A program made the translations under genes and the position numbers. 64,000 bases of DNA from Roseiarcus sp963784805 (lineage in GTDB: Bacteria > Pseudomonadota > Alphaproteobacteria > Rhizobiales > Beijerinckiaceae). Location: positions 496,001 through 560,000 of the forward strand of contig CAWASR010000008.1 of the NCBI GenBank assembly GCA_963784805.1, in the 5' to 3' direction. Shown piece by piece: positions 44,625-54,645 of the stretch. The stretch's first letter is position 1, and the number at the start of each line of letters is the position of its first letter. The notes beneath the pieces are model-generated. The model saw only the letters and a program-made list of their open reading frames with translations, had not been told where the DNA came from and did no database searches.

Positions 44625-45389
44625 CTATCCCCCGCCGCCACGACTTTTCGGCCAATCGCCGAGCGTCGCCTGGATCAGAGCGAGCGCGGCGACGGCGGCG
44701 GTGTCGGCGCGCAGGATCCGTGGGCCGAGACTGAGGCGCAGCACATTGGGCGTCGCCAGGATCGCGGCGCGCTCGGCCTCGTCGAAGCCGCCTTCGGGTC
44801 CGACGAGGAGGCTGACGCCGCCGCCCGCCCCGGCGCGCGCGAGCGCGTCGAGCGGGCTCGCCTGCGGCGCGTCCTCGTCGCAGAAGACCAGAAGGCGTTC
44901 GGGCGGCCATTGGGCGAGCGCCCGGTCGAGCGTCTCGACCGGGGCGATTTCCGGCGTCCAGATCACCCCGCACTGCTCGCACGCCTCGATCGCGTTGGCC
45001 CTCAGGCGATCGAGGTTGACGCGCGACGCCTGGGTGCGCCGGGTGACGATCGGTCGCAGCCGTCGCGCCCCCATCTCGATCGCCTTCTGCGCCATATAGT
45101 CGAGACGCCCATGTTTGAGCGGAGCGAACAGATAGTCGACGTCGGGCGGGCTCTCCTGCGGCCGCGTTCGGGCGCCGATCGCCAGCGATGCGCCCTTGCG
45201 CGCGGCCGCCGCCAGGTTCGCGGCGAATTCCCCGTCGCGGCCGTTGAAAATAAGGACGCGCGCGCCCGCGACCAGCCGCAGCACATTGACGAGATAGTGG
45301 GTCTGCTCGGGTCCAAGCGCTAACGCGGCGCCCTCGTCGAGCGGCGCTGGAACGTAAAGTCGGGGCGTGTTGAAATCGGTGCGGGCCAT
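44625..45389 (-). CDS. rsmE: 16S rRNA (uracil-1498-N3)-methyltransferase
   Basis: SPOUT-class methyltransferase that modifies U1498 of 16S rRNA. The 254 residues start with a PUA-like domain (TPRLYVPAPLDEGAALALGP), followed by the knotted SAM domain with LLVGPEGGFDEAERAAI and LGPRILRADTAAVAAL, the signature end of RsmE. The ATG at 45389 fits. In many relatives rsmE and gshA are neighbours on one strand; here gshA has the opposite orientation, with the small exported gene between. Confidence 0.95.
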   Translation of the reverse strand: MARTDFNTPRLYVPAPLDEGAALALGPEQTHYLVNVLRLVAGARVLIFNGRDGEFAANLAAAARKGASLAIGARTRPQESPPDVDYLFAPLKHGRLDYMAQKAIEMGARRLRPIVTRRTQASRVNLDRLRANAIEACEQCGVIWTPEIAPVETLDRALAQWPPERLLVFCDEDAPQASPLDALARAGAGGGVSLLVGPEGGFDEAERAAILATPNVLRLSLGPRILRADTAAVAALALIQATLGDWPKSRGGGG

Positions 45390-45673
45390 GCGCCTTCAAG
45401 GTCTTTGGGAACCGGCCAAGCTATAGCATCGAGGCGCGCCGCGGAGCGACGGCGCCATCAGTGGCGCTTGGGGACTTTCGCCCTGCCGCCCGAGCGCGAG
45501 GCCGGTCTCGCCGCGGCCATGGTCTAGTCGCGCGGCGCGGACCCTCCTCCCACAGCGGATGGACCCAAGCCTCGTGGTGGCCACTTTTCGAAGAAGAATT
45601 GCATAACCCCCTTGCGCCATCGCTTTTGTTCTGCAAATGTTCCGCAGACGGCGGGCCCGAGGGGGGCTTAGGA

Positions 45674-47212
45674 ATGGTGTCGCGCGTATCGACGGTGGCA
45701 TTCGAGGGGGTCGAGGCCCGGCCTGTCGACGTCCAGGTGCAGATCGCCTCGGGGACGGTCGCCTTCACCATCGTGGGCTTAGGCGACAAGGCGGTCGCCG
45801 AGTTGCGGGAGCGGGTCCGTTCCGCGCTGATCGCCTCCGGCCTTGCGCTTCCGGCCAAGCGCATCACCGTCAATCTAGCGCCCGCCGACATGCCCAAGGA
45901 GGGCAGCCACTATGATCTGCCGATCGCGCTCGGCGTCATGGCGGCGATCGGGGCCATTCCGCACGACGCGCTCGACGGCTTCGCGGTCATCGGCGAACTG
46001 GCGCTCGACGGTTCGATCAGCGCGGTCGCCGGCGTCCTGCCGGCGGCGATCGCCGCCAACGCCGCCGGCAAGGGCCTGATCTGCCCGGGGCCTTGCGGGC
46101 CCGAGGCGGCTTGGGCCTCGGCCGACCTCGATATTCTCGCGCCCCGGTCACTGATCCAACTCGCCAATCATTTCCGGGGCTCGCAAGTGCTGACGCGCCC
46201 CGAGCCAGCCATGCGCGCAGCGGCGGGGTCTCAACCCGACCTCCGCGACATCAAAGGCCAGGAAAGCGCCAAGCGCGCGCTCGAGATCGCGGCCGCGGGC
46301 GGCCACAATCTGCTGATGAACGGCGCCCCGGGGGCGGGCAAGTCGATGCTCGCCCAGCGTCTGCCTTCGATTCTGCCGCCGCTGACCCCGCGCGAATTGC
46401 TCGAAGTGTCGATGGTCCATTCGGTGGCCGGCATTCTGGCGGGCGGCGCGCTGACCGACCGGCGGCCGTTCCGGTCGCCGCATCATTCCGCCTCGATGCC
46501 GGCGCTGGTCGGCGGCGGCGCGCATGCGAGGCCGGGCGAGATTTCGCTCGCCCATAACGGCGTGCTGTTCCTCGACGAATTGCCGGAGTTCCAGGCCCAG
46601 GCGCTCGATAGCCTCCGACAGCCGATCGAAACCGGCGAGGTCGCGATCGCGCGCGCCAATCACCGGGTCGTCTATCCGGCGCGGTTTCAGCTGGTGGCGG
46701 CGATGAATCCCTGCCGCTGCGGTTCGGCCAACGAGCCCGGCTTCGCCTGCCGGCGCGCGCCCAACGAGCGCTGCGTGGCGCAATATCTCGGCCGCCTTTC
46801 CGGCCCGCTGATCGATCGTTTCGACCTGATCGTCGATGTCCCTTCGGTGTCCGCTGCGGACTTGATGGCGCCGCCGCCTCGGGAGGGTTCGGCCGAGGTC
46901 GCCGAGCGGGTCGCGGCCGCGCGCCAGATCCAGCTCGCGCGCTACGCCGAACTCGGACTCGAGGGCGTCGCCTGTAACGCCGGGGCGCCGGCCGGTCTGA
47001 TCGAGGAGATCGCGGAAGCCGACGAACCCGGGCTTCGCCTGCTGCGCGAGGCCTCGGAGAGCTTGCGCCTGTCGGCGCGCGGTTATCATCGGGTGCTCAA
47101 GCTCGCCCGAACGCTCGCCGATCTCGACGGCGGGGGGCCGACACGGCGCTCGCATCTGGCCGAGGCGCTCTCCTATCGCGGGGCGCCGCATCGGTCTGCC
47201 GCTGCGGCATGA
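45674..47212 (+). CDS. YifB/ComM-like Mg-chelatase-type AAA ATPase
   Basis: A 512-residue AAA+ ATPase of the YifB/ComM family, which in naturally competent bacteria works as a branch-migration helicase during DNA uptake. The N-terminal lon-protease-like domain (residues 1-165) precedes Walker A GAPGAGKS at 217-224 and Walker B VLFLDELPEF. The magnesium-chelatase fold has MNPCRCGSANEPGFACRR with its cysteines. The ATG at 45674 follows GGGGGG and begins VSRVSTVAFEGVEARPVDVQ, the family N-terminus. No competence genes lie near it. Confidence 0.93.
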   Translation: MVSRVSTVAFEGVEARPVDVQVQIASGTVAFTIVGLGDKAVAELRERVRSALIASGLALPAKRITVNLAPADMPKEGSHYDLPIALGVMAAIGAIPHDALDGFAVIGELALDGSISAVAGVLPAAIAANAAGKGLICPGPCGPEAAWASADLDILAPRSLIQLANHFRGSQVLTRPEPAMRAAAGSQPDLRDIKGQESAKRALEIAAAGGHNLLMNGAPGAGKSMLAQRLPSILPPLTPRELLEVSMVHSVAGILAGGALTDRRPFRSPHHSASMPALVGGGAHARPGEISLAHNGVLFLDELPEFQAQALDSLRQPIETGEVAIARANHRVVYPARFQLVAAMNPCRCGSANEPGFACRRAPNERCVAQYLGRLSGPLIDRFDLIVDVPSVSAADLMAPPPREGSAEVAERVAAARQIQLARYAELGLEGVACNAGAPAGLIEEIAEADEPGLRLLREASESLRLSARGYHRVLKLARTLADLDGGGPTRRSHLAEALSYRGAPHRSAAAA

Positions 47213-47322
47213 GCCGAGGGGCGCCGCGAAAGCGATAACTTTGCGGAATTCTTCAAGGAAATCTCAACCGCGATCTGAAATCGTACGCTCCGCGAGGCGG
47301 CGGGCCGGGATCGGAACGTTCG

Positions 47323-49107
47323 ATGGAGTCAGGCGCGGGTATGGTGATCTTGGCGGCGCATGCGGTCTCCGCGCAGGCGGGCATAACCGTCGCTCTGGCG
47401 ATCGCGCTCGCTGCGGCGCTCGCCCGTTCCCGACGGGTCGCGGAAGTGCGCGCGGCGCGGGTCGTGGCGGAAAACGAGACGTTGCGCGACGAAGTGTGGA
47501 GGCTGAAAGAGGCGGCCGCCGCGCGCGACCGGGCGGAGGCGGCGAACGAAGCCAAGTCGCGCTTCCTGGCCACGATGAGTCACGAGATTCGGACCCCCAT
47601 CAGCGGCATTCTCGGCATGGCCGATCTCCTGCGCGAGGGTTCGCTCGACCGCGAGCACGCGAGCTACGTCGAGGCGATTCGCAGCTCGGGGAGCGCGCTG
47701 ATCGCGCTGATCGACGAGATTCTCGATCTATCAAAGATCGAGGCCGGCCATTTCGATTTGATATTCGAGCCGGTCAATTTGCGCAGACTGGTCGAAGGCG
47801 TAGTCGAACTGCTGGCGCCGCGCGCGCAAAGCAAGGGCATCGAGATCGCGACGTCGATCAACTCCGGCGCGCCGCGCCTCGTGCGCGCCGACGCCATGCG
47901 CCTCAGGCAGGTGCTCACGAACCTCGCGGGCAACGCGGTCAAGTTCACGAGCGCGGGCGGCGTTTGTGTTTCGGTCGAGCGCGCCGAGGGCGAAGCGCTG
48001 AGGTTTTCGGTGATCGATACCGGGCCGGGCGTCCCGCGGGATCGGCGCACCGCGATTTTCGAGGATTTTGAGCAAGGCGACGGCTCGCACGCGCGACGAT
48101 TCGGAGGCGCGGGACTGGGCCTGGCGATCTCCCGGCAGCTCGTCGGTCTGATGGGCGGCGCGCTGACGCTCGAAGATAATCCGGGCGGCGGATCCGTTTT
48201 CACCTTCACAGTCCCGATGCCGGAATGCGCCGCGGTCGAACCGGGCGCGGCGCAAGCCAACGCCGTCGCCCTCGAGGGCGCCCGCGCGCTCATCATTGCC
48301 GATTCGCCGTTCGAGGCGCCGGCCATCGCCGCGCGCCTGACCGAAGCCGGCGCGTGCGTTCAGCGCGCGGAAGACTTGGAATCCGGCCTTGCCGCCCTCA
48401 GCGGCCCCGGTCGGCCGGACCTCGTCATTGTCGATTGCGCCCTCGGCGCGGAAGCGACCAACCGGCTCGCTCGCGCGGCGCGGGCGGCGGGGGCGCCGCG
48501 TAGCCTGGTGCTGTTTTCGCCGTTCGAACGGCGCGCGTTCGGTCAGACGTCTTTACACGGGTTCGACGGGTGGCTGGTCAAGCCGGTCCGAGTCGGCTCG
48601 CTGTTCGCACGCCTCGCAAGGCAGTTTCCGCGCCCCGTGGGCGCGGTCGAGTCTCGTCCCAGAGCGCAAAACGAGTCTGGGCGCCGGGCTCTGCTCGCCG
48701 AGGACAACGACATCAACGCGCTGATTGCGCAAAAAGCCCTGCACCGGCTCGGCTTCGAGGTGGTGCGGGCGTCTGACGGCGACGAGGCGCTGCGACTCGC
48801 CTCGCCGAGGGGCCCAGGCGCGGCGCGCCCGTTCGATCTGATCCTGATGGATCTCAAGATGCCGGGCCTCGACGGATATGAGACGACGCGCCGCCTGCGG
48901 CGGCTCGAAGCCGCGTACGGCCGGCCGCCGACGCCGATCGTGGCGCTGACCGCCAACGCGCTCGACGATGACCGCCGATCCTGCCTGGCGGCCGGTTTCG
49001 ACGCCTTCCTGGTGAAGCCGTTCGACTTTCCCGAGCTTGCCGGCACGATCGAGCGCTTGTGCGCGGCGGCGGAGGAGACCGCGCACGAGCGCTCGCGAGC
49101 GTCTTAG
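47323..49107 (+). CDS. Hybrid sensor histidine kinase
   Basis: A 594-residue hybrid kinase. One membrane helix (residues 15-34) is followed by a short coiled coil (residues 45-80), HisKA with phospho-accepting His87 in ATMSHEIRTPISGIL, and the ATPase domain (N-box NLAGNAVKF, G1 DTGPGVP, G2 GGAGLGLAIS). A first receiver-like domain (about 325-445) lacks a clear acceptor motif; the second (about 462-590) has Asp510 in LILMDLKMPGLDGYE and the Lys in LVKPFDFPE. No periplasmic sensor domain is present, so it probably senses internally. No partner regulator is adjacent. Confidence 0.93.
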   Translation: MESGAGMVILAAHAVSAQAGITVALAIALAAALARSRRVAEVRAARVVAENETLRDEVWRLKEAAAARDRAEAANEAKSRFLATMSHEIRTPISGILGMADLLREGSLDREHASYVEAIRSSGSALIALIDEILDLSKIEAGHFDLIFEPVNLRRLVEGVVELLAPRAQSKGIEIATSINSGAPRLVRADAMRLRQVLTNLAGNAVKFTSAGGVCVSVERAEGEALRFSVIDTGPGVPRDRRTAIFEDFEQGDGSHARRFGGAGLGLAISRQLVGLMGGALTLEDNPGGGSVFTFTVPMPECAAVEPGAAQANAVALEGARALIIADSPFEAPAIAARLTEAGACVQRAEDLESGLAALSGPGRPDLVIVDCALGAEATNRLARAARAAGAPRSLVLFSPFERRAFGQTSLHGFDGWLVKPVRVGSLFARLARQFPRPVGAVESRPRAQNESGRRALLAEDNDINALIAQKALHRLGFEVVRASDGDEALRLASPRGPGAARPFDLILMDLKMPGLDGYETTRRLRRLEAAYGRPPTPIVALTANALDDDRRSCLAAGFDAFLVKPFDFPELAGTIERLCAAAEETAHERSRAS

Positions 49108-49211
49108 GAGAAGTCGGCGCCGCTCGAGGAAATCTGCGCCAAGACGGGAATTCCCTTCCGCGCCGAATTCGTCTAATGGAGACGAACGGCCGCGCCGCGG
49201 CCTCGACGGAT

Positions 49212-49288
49212 GCGCCCGTAGCTCAGCTGGATAGAGCGTTGCCCTCCGAAGGCAAAGGCCACAGGTTCGAATCCTGTCGGGCGCGCCA
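49212..49288 (+). tRNA. tRNA-Arg (anticodon CCG)
   Basis: A 77-base tRNA with the CCA encoded. The acceptor arms GCGCCCG and CGGGCGC pair perfectly; the D arm is GCTC/GAGC, the anticodon loop is CTCCGAA with anticodon CCG, and the T arm is ACAGG-TTCGAAT-CCTGT. It reads CGG codons. Its 3' end is used as one side of the direct repeat that bounds the following element. Confidence 0.96.
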
Positions 49289-49398
49289 AAATGACCACCA
49301 TGCAGGATGAAACTGGGCACCGCAGCTACGTCGCCTTTGGGTCGATCTTACGCGTTCGCAGGTCGCTTCCGAAACGGCCGCTCCTGTGCAGCCCAGCG

Positions 49399-51162
49399 TT
49401 ATCCGTTCGGGACCCGCGCAAGTTTCATGCCTTCGAGAATCCTTCGGCGCTGCGCGAGATAGACCGGATTGTCGCTCAAAGTGTCTTCGCGATAGTGCCG
49501 GATGGTAAAATTGGGCTCCAGCGCCAGACCAGCTTTCACTTCAAACTCAGCCTCGTCGGTTCGTCCGCAAAGGGCGAGCGCCGCCGCAAAGTGGAAGTGG
49601 GCAATCGGATAGCTCCGATTCGATTCGACCGACTTGCGACACCAGGGGAGCGCAGCCGCATCCTGCCCCAGCAGGATCTTCGCGATGCCGATGAAATCGC
49701 ACCAAATATAGGCGCCGACGTCGTGAGGACTCAGCCGCATCGCCTCCATCACATGACCCTCCGTTTCCTCGGGGCGGCCCAGGACGGAGTTGGCCAATCC
49801 GATCTGAGCATGGGCGAAGGCGAGATTGGGATCGAGTTCCAGCGCCTGCTTCAATTCTGCGATGGCCTGCTCGGCTCGCCTAGAGAAGAGGAGAACAAGC
49901 CCGAGACAAAAATGAGCCATGGCGTTCCTCGGCTCCATGCTGAGCGCCCGCAGAACCAGGGGTTCCGCCGCGGCTAGCCGATTGGCATCGCGATCGAACG
50001 AATGCAGCCGGGTGGCAATCGCCTCAACGAGGACAATACCAAGTATCGCATCAACGTTGGCGGAATCGATCGCATAGGCCCGCTCGAAGCACTCGCGAGC
50101 TTTTGCCAGGGACTCAGGGTTGATGCCTCGGTTGATCCAGTCGTGCCCGCGGAACCAGAAGTCGAGCGCGTCAGGGTTTACGGCTTTCTCGGCCCGGCGC
50201 GCTTCCACCCGGACGATCTGGGCCGTGAATTCATTGGCGATGCGAGCCACGATCTCGTCCTGCATGTCGAACAGCTCGGCGATTTGTTTGTCGAAACGGT
50301 CGGCCCACAGATGCGCGCCGGTCTCCGCCTCGATCAGCTGCACGTTGACGCGCATGCGTTCGCCACTGCGCTGTACGCTGCCTTCGAGCACGTAGCGCAC
50401 GTTGAGATCGCGCCCGATTTGGCGAACGTCGACCGGCTTGCCTCGATAGGCGAAGGCTGTGTTGCGGGCGATGACGAAGGCGCCCGAGATGCGCGAAAGA
50501 TCGGTAGTCAGGCTTTCAGTGACCCCGTCGACGAAATATTCTTGATCTGAGCCACCGCCGAGATTGGCGAAGGGAAGCACGACCAGGGAAATGCCTCGCG
50601 GCGCTTGCTTTGCGGAAAGAGGCGACAGGTCGTCTGCCCTGGCAGCGGCAGGGACGACAGCGTAGACTCGGACAGGCCTGGCAATGTTCTTGAGAGCTTT
50701 CTCACCGAGATCATTGAGCCGGACATCGAGCCGTCCCTGCACGTTTTCATAAGCTGAACCGGATATGCAGATGCCGCCGGGCGGCGTGATGCCTTCGAGG
50801 CGAGTCGCAATATTGACCCCATCCCCAACAAGATCGTCGCCCTCGACCAGTACATCACCGAGATTGATTCCCATCCGATACTGAAGCCTCTTTGCCTCCG
50901 GCAGAGCCTCGTTCAGACGCGCCGTCTCGGCCTGCAGCGCCAGCCCGCACTCAACTGCGGCGACCACCGACGGAAACTCGACGAGGAATCCGTCCCCCAT
51001 CGTTTTGAACATCCGTCCGCGGTGGGCGCCGATGATAGGCTCGGCGGCATCGCGGCTTTCACGAACGGATCTCGCTGTGCCCGCCTCGTCCTCGCCCATG
51101 AGCCGCGAATAGCCGACGACGTCGGCGGCGAGGATCGCGACGAGCTTTCGGGTCTCGCTCAT
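49399..51162 (-). CDS. Class III cyclase with TolB-like and TPR domains
   Basis: A 587-residue cytoplasmic protein. The N-terminal class III cyclase domain (residues 1-175) keeps metal Asp14 (AADVVGYSRLM) and Asp57 (TMGDGFLVEF), the GDGVNIATRL segment with Asp114 and Arg121. A FlgO/TolB-N-like domain (about 190-310: ISLVVLPFANLGGGSDQEYF) follows, then TPR units from about 330 to 560 (ALELDPNLAFAHAQIGLANS). This is a common rhizobial architecture with many paralogues. It is the only gene inside the tRNA-bounded element. The start at 51162 is the family start MSETRKLVAILAAD. Confidence 0.92.
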   Translation of the reverse strand: MSETRKLVAILAADVVGYSRLMGEDEAGTARSVRESRDAAEPIIGAHRGRMFKTMGDGFLVEFPSVVAAVECGLALQAETARLNEALPEAKRLQYRMGINLGDVLVEGDDLVGDGVNIATRLEGITPPGGICISGSAYENVQGRLDVRLNDLGEKALKNIARPVRVYAVVPAAARADDLSPLSAKQAPRGISLVVLPFANLGGGSDQEYFVDGVTESLTTDLSRISGAFVIARNTAFAYRGKPVDVRQIGRDLNVRYVLEGSVQRSGERMRVNVQLIEAETGAHLWADRFDKQIAELFDMQDEIVARIANEFTAQIVRVEARRAEKAVNPDALDFWFRGHDWINRGINPESLAKARECFERAYAIDSANVDAILGIVLVEAIATRLHSFDRDANRLAAAEPLVLRALSMEPRNAMAHFCLGLVLLFSRRAEQAIAELKQALELDPNLAFAHAQIGLANSVLGRPEETEGHVMEAMRLSPHDVGAYIWCDFIGIAKILLGQDAAALPWCRKSVESNRSYPIAHFHFAAALALCGRTDEAEFEVKAGLALEPNFTIRHYREDTLSDNPVYLAQRRRILEGMKLARVPNG

Positions 51163-51396
51163 TGCGCGCCTCCGGCTGTTGGCACACTACCACGAAGACA
51201 ACCGAAACCGCGAAAAACCGATTTCGGAATGGCAGCTAGGCGCATCCGTCGCGTTCGGCCTTCGACCGCAATGTGGCGCAAACCGCCCATTCATAGGACC
51301 AATCTCGAAGGGATGCCCAGGGTCGGTAGCAGACTTTGCCCCGGGACTGGCGCGAATACGTCTTCACAAAACAGTTGGAATAACAATCACATAAGA
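51163..51396. other. Upstream region of the cyclase gene inside the element
   Basis: No gene. The AT-rich part at 51360-51395 lies next to the right inverted repeat. The minus-strand promoter of the cyclase gene should be here, but no consensus is convincing. Confidence 0.4.
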
Positions 51397-51483
51397 GTGC
51401 CCAGTTTCATCCTGCCGGGCGCGCCAATGATTGCAAGAGTCTTTCGCTAGCTCGTCCAGCAAGTTGCAAACGCGGCCGAATAG

Positions 51484-52545
51484 CTATTTCCTCGCGACCA
51501 GCGGCTCGCCCGGCCTCTCGGCGCCGCACGGCTCCATGACCATCGGCGAAGTCTCAGGCTTAAATCCTCGCGCCTCTTTCAGCAGCGCGTTGTCGAAGTC
51601 GGTCAGGCTGTGCTGGGCGATCGGGCCGCCGTGAATGACGTCGAATCGGACGCTGACGACCCGCGGATCGCAGGGAGAGAGCGGAATGAACTGCCGCATC
51701 ACGTACCTGCCGTAGGCGAGGATTTCGCCGTGCTCATAGACGCGCTCCATCCGGAGGCCCTTCACGTTTCGATCGCGATGCGGCGGATCGACGGAGTAAT
51801 AGCCTGTCACCATCGAGGGATCGAAGGCGTAGACCCGCCGAATGCGCCGGTCGGAATAGGCCGCGAGCTGCGCCAGCCCGCCGCCGAGCGAATGCCCGAC
51901 CGCCGTGATCAGCGTCGGACCCGCATGCGCGCATCGGTCCCGTTCGATATGGCCGAGGAATTCACCGACGTGGTCGCGGACCTGATCGTATTGGTCGTAG
52001 ATCGGAAACGCCCGCAAGATCCAGTGGAAATTGGATTCCCAATCGCCCTTGTCGCCGCCGACGGTGCCGCGAAAGGCGATCACCGCCTCCCGACAGCGCA
52101 CGCCCTTGTGCGCCCAGATCTGGACGCCGAGGCCTCCGACCGGCTCGCTTTGGCCTGGCGTCCGCACGCCGCACTGGTCCGGCCCCTCGCAACTCCAGAC
52201 GTAGCGCCACTGTGCGAGCCAGGCGGACGCGCGCCTGGCGTCGGCGCGATCATTGCAATCCTTCGGGTCGCCGGCGAGGCAATCGTAGGTCCGGGGCGCC
52301 ATCCTGTGCCTGGAATAGACGTTCTCGTCATACGATTGCTCCGCGAGCAGGGCGTACGGCAAGACGCGCGCCGCGGTCAGGCCGGCTTTCTGGTTTGAAT
52401 CGTAATTGTCCTCGCCCTCGGTCCGCTGGATGACCTGATCCGGACCCTGAGTGAGGTGGAGCTGCGCGCAGCCGGCGAGACAGGGAGCCGCGATCGCGGC
52501 GGCGGCCAGTATCCCAGCCCGTCGGGCGCCTGCGCTGTGTCTCAT
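51484..52545 (-). CDS. Lipase class 3 lipoprotein
   Basis: A 353-residue lipoprotein with an alpha/beta-hydrolase lipase (class 3) domain. The lipobox ends at Cys26 (PCLAGCAQ), so it is anchored in a membrane facing the periplasm or outside. The nucleophile Ser219 sits in AVGHSLGGGLAQLA, the oxyanion strand is EAVIAFRGTVGGDKGDW, and a late His is in FDVIHGGPIAQHSL. Six further cysteines may form disulfides. The ATG at 52545 gives the signal peptide. It is divergent from the phosphoesterase gene, and both may act on lipids outside the cytoplasm. Confidence 0.85.
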   Translation of the reverse strand: MRHSAGARRAGILAAAAIAAPCLAGCAQLHLTQGPDQVIQRTEGEDNYDSNQKAGLTAARVLPYALLAEQSYDENVYSRHRMAPRTYDCLAGDPKDCNDRADARRASAWLAQWRYVWSCEGPDQCGVRTPGQSEPVGGLGVQIWAHKGVRCREAVIAFRGTVGGDKGDWESNFHWILRAFPIYDQYDQVRDHVGEFLGHIERDRCAHAGPTLITAVGHSLGGGLAQLAAYSDRRIRRVYAFDPSMVTGYYSVDPPHRDRNVKGLRMERVYEHGEILAYGRYVMRQFIPLSPCDPRVVSVRFDVIHGGPIAQHSLTDFDNALLKEARGFKPETSPMVMEPCGAERPGEPLVARK

Positions 52546-52675
52546 CGGCGACCCCCAGCATGAGAGATTCGCTTTTTGTGGCATGATCGGCGCTGATGGC
52601 GCGGAGCGTCAAGTCCGGGCGGCCGGTCGCTCGTGCATGATCGCTCCGGACTGATAGGCAGTGGGGAGGGTTCCG

Positions 52676-54104
52676 ATGGCAGACATCCGGCACGTCGTCG
52701 TCCTGATGCTCGAAAATCGCTCGTTCGATTCGATGCTCGGCCGTCTCTATCCCGGCCGGCCGGATTTCGACGGCCTGACGGGCCGCGAGTTCGAACCGAT
52801 GGGACGGCGAGGTCATTCCCGTCTGGACCAGCCCCACAATGACGCCGGAGGCCGCGCGCATTCCCGATCCCGACCCGAACGAACTGTTCGTCGACATGAC
52901 GGAGCAGATCTTCGGCGCCGGCCAGCAGCCTCCCTCGCCGCCGACGATGTCGGGCTTCGTTTCGAACTATATAAAGACCGGCGCCAACGATCCGCGGGGC
53001 GTGATGCATGGTTTCACCCCGGAGCAGGTCCCGGTGATCAGCCAGCTCGCAAAGTCGTTCGGAACATCGGACCGCTGGCACGCGTCGGCGCCCAATCAGA
53101 CCTGGCCCAATCGCTTCTTTGTCCACACGGGAACTGCGGGCGGCTATGTGAACAACGCGCCTCCGCATTTTCCCTATTTGATGCCGACGATCTTCAACCG
53201 TCTGACCGAGCGGCGGCGGAGCTGGCGCATATATCACCACGACGTGCCGCTGACCGCGACGCTCACCGCCATCTTGAGCGAATTGCCGGACCACCTTTAT
53301 TCGTTCGAAGACCACTTCATGAACGACGCGATGGCGGGCAGGCTGCCGAACTACAGTTTCATTGAGCCGCGCTATTTTCCCAGCCTGATCCTCAACCGGA
53401 TGCCGAACGATCAGCACCCGCCGCACAATGTCGCCTATGGGGAGCGGCTGATCGCCCGCTGCTACGACGCCCTGCGCAATGGCGCCGGCTGGGATGAGAC
53501 GCTGTTCATAATCACCTATGACGAGCACGGCGGCATTTATGATCACGTCCCGCCGCCGGCGGCCGTTTCGCCCGACGACGCCGACCCGGACGGCTTCGCA
53601 TTCGATCGATACGGGGTCCGGGTGCCCGCTGTGCTGATTTCGCCCTGGATTCCCGAGGGAAGCGTGGTCCGGCCGCCCGCCGGTTCCAAATACCCGTTCG
53701 ATCACGCCTCGATTCTCTCCACCCTGCGCAAGCTCTTCGACCTTGGAGAGCCCTTGACCCGGCGGGACGCGGCGGCCCCCGATCTGCTTGGCGCCTTGTC
53801 CCTCCCCTCGCCGAGCAACGCCGGCCCCGCCAGCCTGGCGCTTCCGACCGTAACCCCGACCGCGGACGAGATCGCGTCGGCGCACCGGGCCGCGCCAAAT
53901 GATTTGCAACGATCGATCGTTCGCCTGGCTATGACCCTTCCGGCCGGATCGGCGGCGCTTGCCGTCGCCACGAATCTTGTCTCCGCCGCCCGCGCTCAAA
54001 AGGCCGCTCCGGGGCGCGCGACGGTCGAAGACGCGCTCCGGCAAGCTCAGGCTGGCCTCAGCCGGTTTCTCACCAACCCGCGCGCGCCGCTGTTCGACGC
54101 CTGA
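52676..54104 (+). CDS. Phosphoesterase (phospholipase C type), split by one extra base
   Basis: Member of the phosphoesterase family that includes phospholipase C and acid phosphatase A. The first frame starts MADIRHVVVLMLENRSFDSM with FDGLTGRE; homology goes on in the next frame with EVIPVWTSPTMTPEAARIPD, NQTWPNRFFVHTGTAGGYVN, NYSFIEPRYFP, FIITYDEHGGIYDHVPPP and SPWIPEGSVV. Removing one T of GAGTTC (52790-52791) gives ESNRWDGEVIPVW and a single 475-residue protein; the ESN matches the family. The corrected site is GAGTC, a GANTC methylation site, so a sequencing error is likely. No signal peptide is evident. GTGGGGAGG precedes the ATG. Confidence 0.82.
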
Positions 54105-54405
54105 CCCGCCGCCCCGGCCGCCCGGCGCCGGTCCTTCGCTCGGCGAGGGCGCACATCGGCCTCAGCGCCGCCTCCAACGAATGCGCGGCGATGAACCTCC
54201 CCACCGTGGGAGGATCGGATGCTCCGTTCCCCCGATTGCCCTGTACGAAGCCCCGAGGCTCGGCGCAAAATGACGAAGCGGCGAAGCGACGCGCGACGGC
54301 TTTGGCCGAAGGACTTGCGCGACGCGCCACGGCCGGGCAGAGTGACGGCGGATTCGGGCCGTGGCGAGAGGGCCCCCCGAACCCGACGAGGCTTGGGGCG
54401 CGCGG
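54105..54405. other. Gene-free gap
   Basis: Several overlapping short frames here have no ribosome site and share the GC pattern of non-coding DNA in this window. I find no RNA gene, repeat or terminator I can support. Confidence 0.45.
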
Positions 54406-54645
54406 ATGCGTTATATTATCCTGATCGGCTTGGCGCTGGCCCTTTCGAGCTGTGCTTTTGAGCGATCGGTCACATTCATCTATTACCCCGCCGCCCCGCA
54501 TAGGGACACGTTCCCCGGGCAATATGACTTCGCCCGCGAAGCGCAGAAGGAATGCTCGAAATACGGGCTGGTGGCCGTTCATGTCTGGGACAATTGGACG
54601 GACTGGCAGCGGGTGAGGTCGACCTATAATTGCGTCGCTCCGTAA
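54406..54645 (+). CDS. Small lipoprotein
   Basis: A 79-residue protein with a lipoprotein signal peptide ending at Cys16 (RYIILIGLALALSSCAFE). The mature part has two more cysteines (KECSKYG and STYNCVAP) and an acidic, aromatic-rich middle (VHVWDNWTDWQRVRS). The ATG at 54406 is chosen over an upstream opening at 54361 because it gives the signal peptide. I do not recognise the family. It probably faces the periplasm. Confidence 0.6.
   Translation: MRYIILIGLALALSSCAFERSVTFIYYPAAPHRDTFPGQYDFAREAQKECSKYGLVAVHVWDNWTDWQRVRSTYNCVAP

Larger units (their letters stand above)
49271..51427. mobile_element. 2.1-kb tRNA-bounded element carrying a cyclase gene
   Basis: The tRNA 3' end ATCCTGTCGGGCGCGCCAA (49271-49289) recurs with one change at 51409-51427, as expected for attL and attR of an integrated element. 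Inside, GCAGGATGAAACTGGGCAC (49302-49320) is repeated in perfect inverted form at 51397-51415, the right arm overlapping the distal direct repeat. The only gene inside is the TPR cyclase. No integrase or transposase is present, so it is either a remnant or moved in trans. Base composition inside is visibly lower in GC than its neighbours. Confidence 0.65.

Noticed and set aside
49302..51415. The cyclase element as an ordinary insertion sequence.
   Set aside because: It has perfect inverted ends but no transposase, and its flanks share a tRNA-derived direct repeat, which suits an integrative element better.
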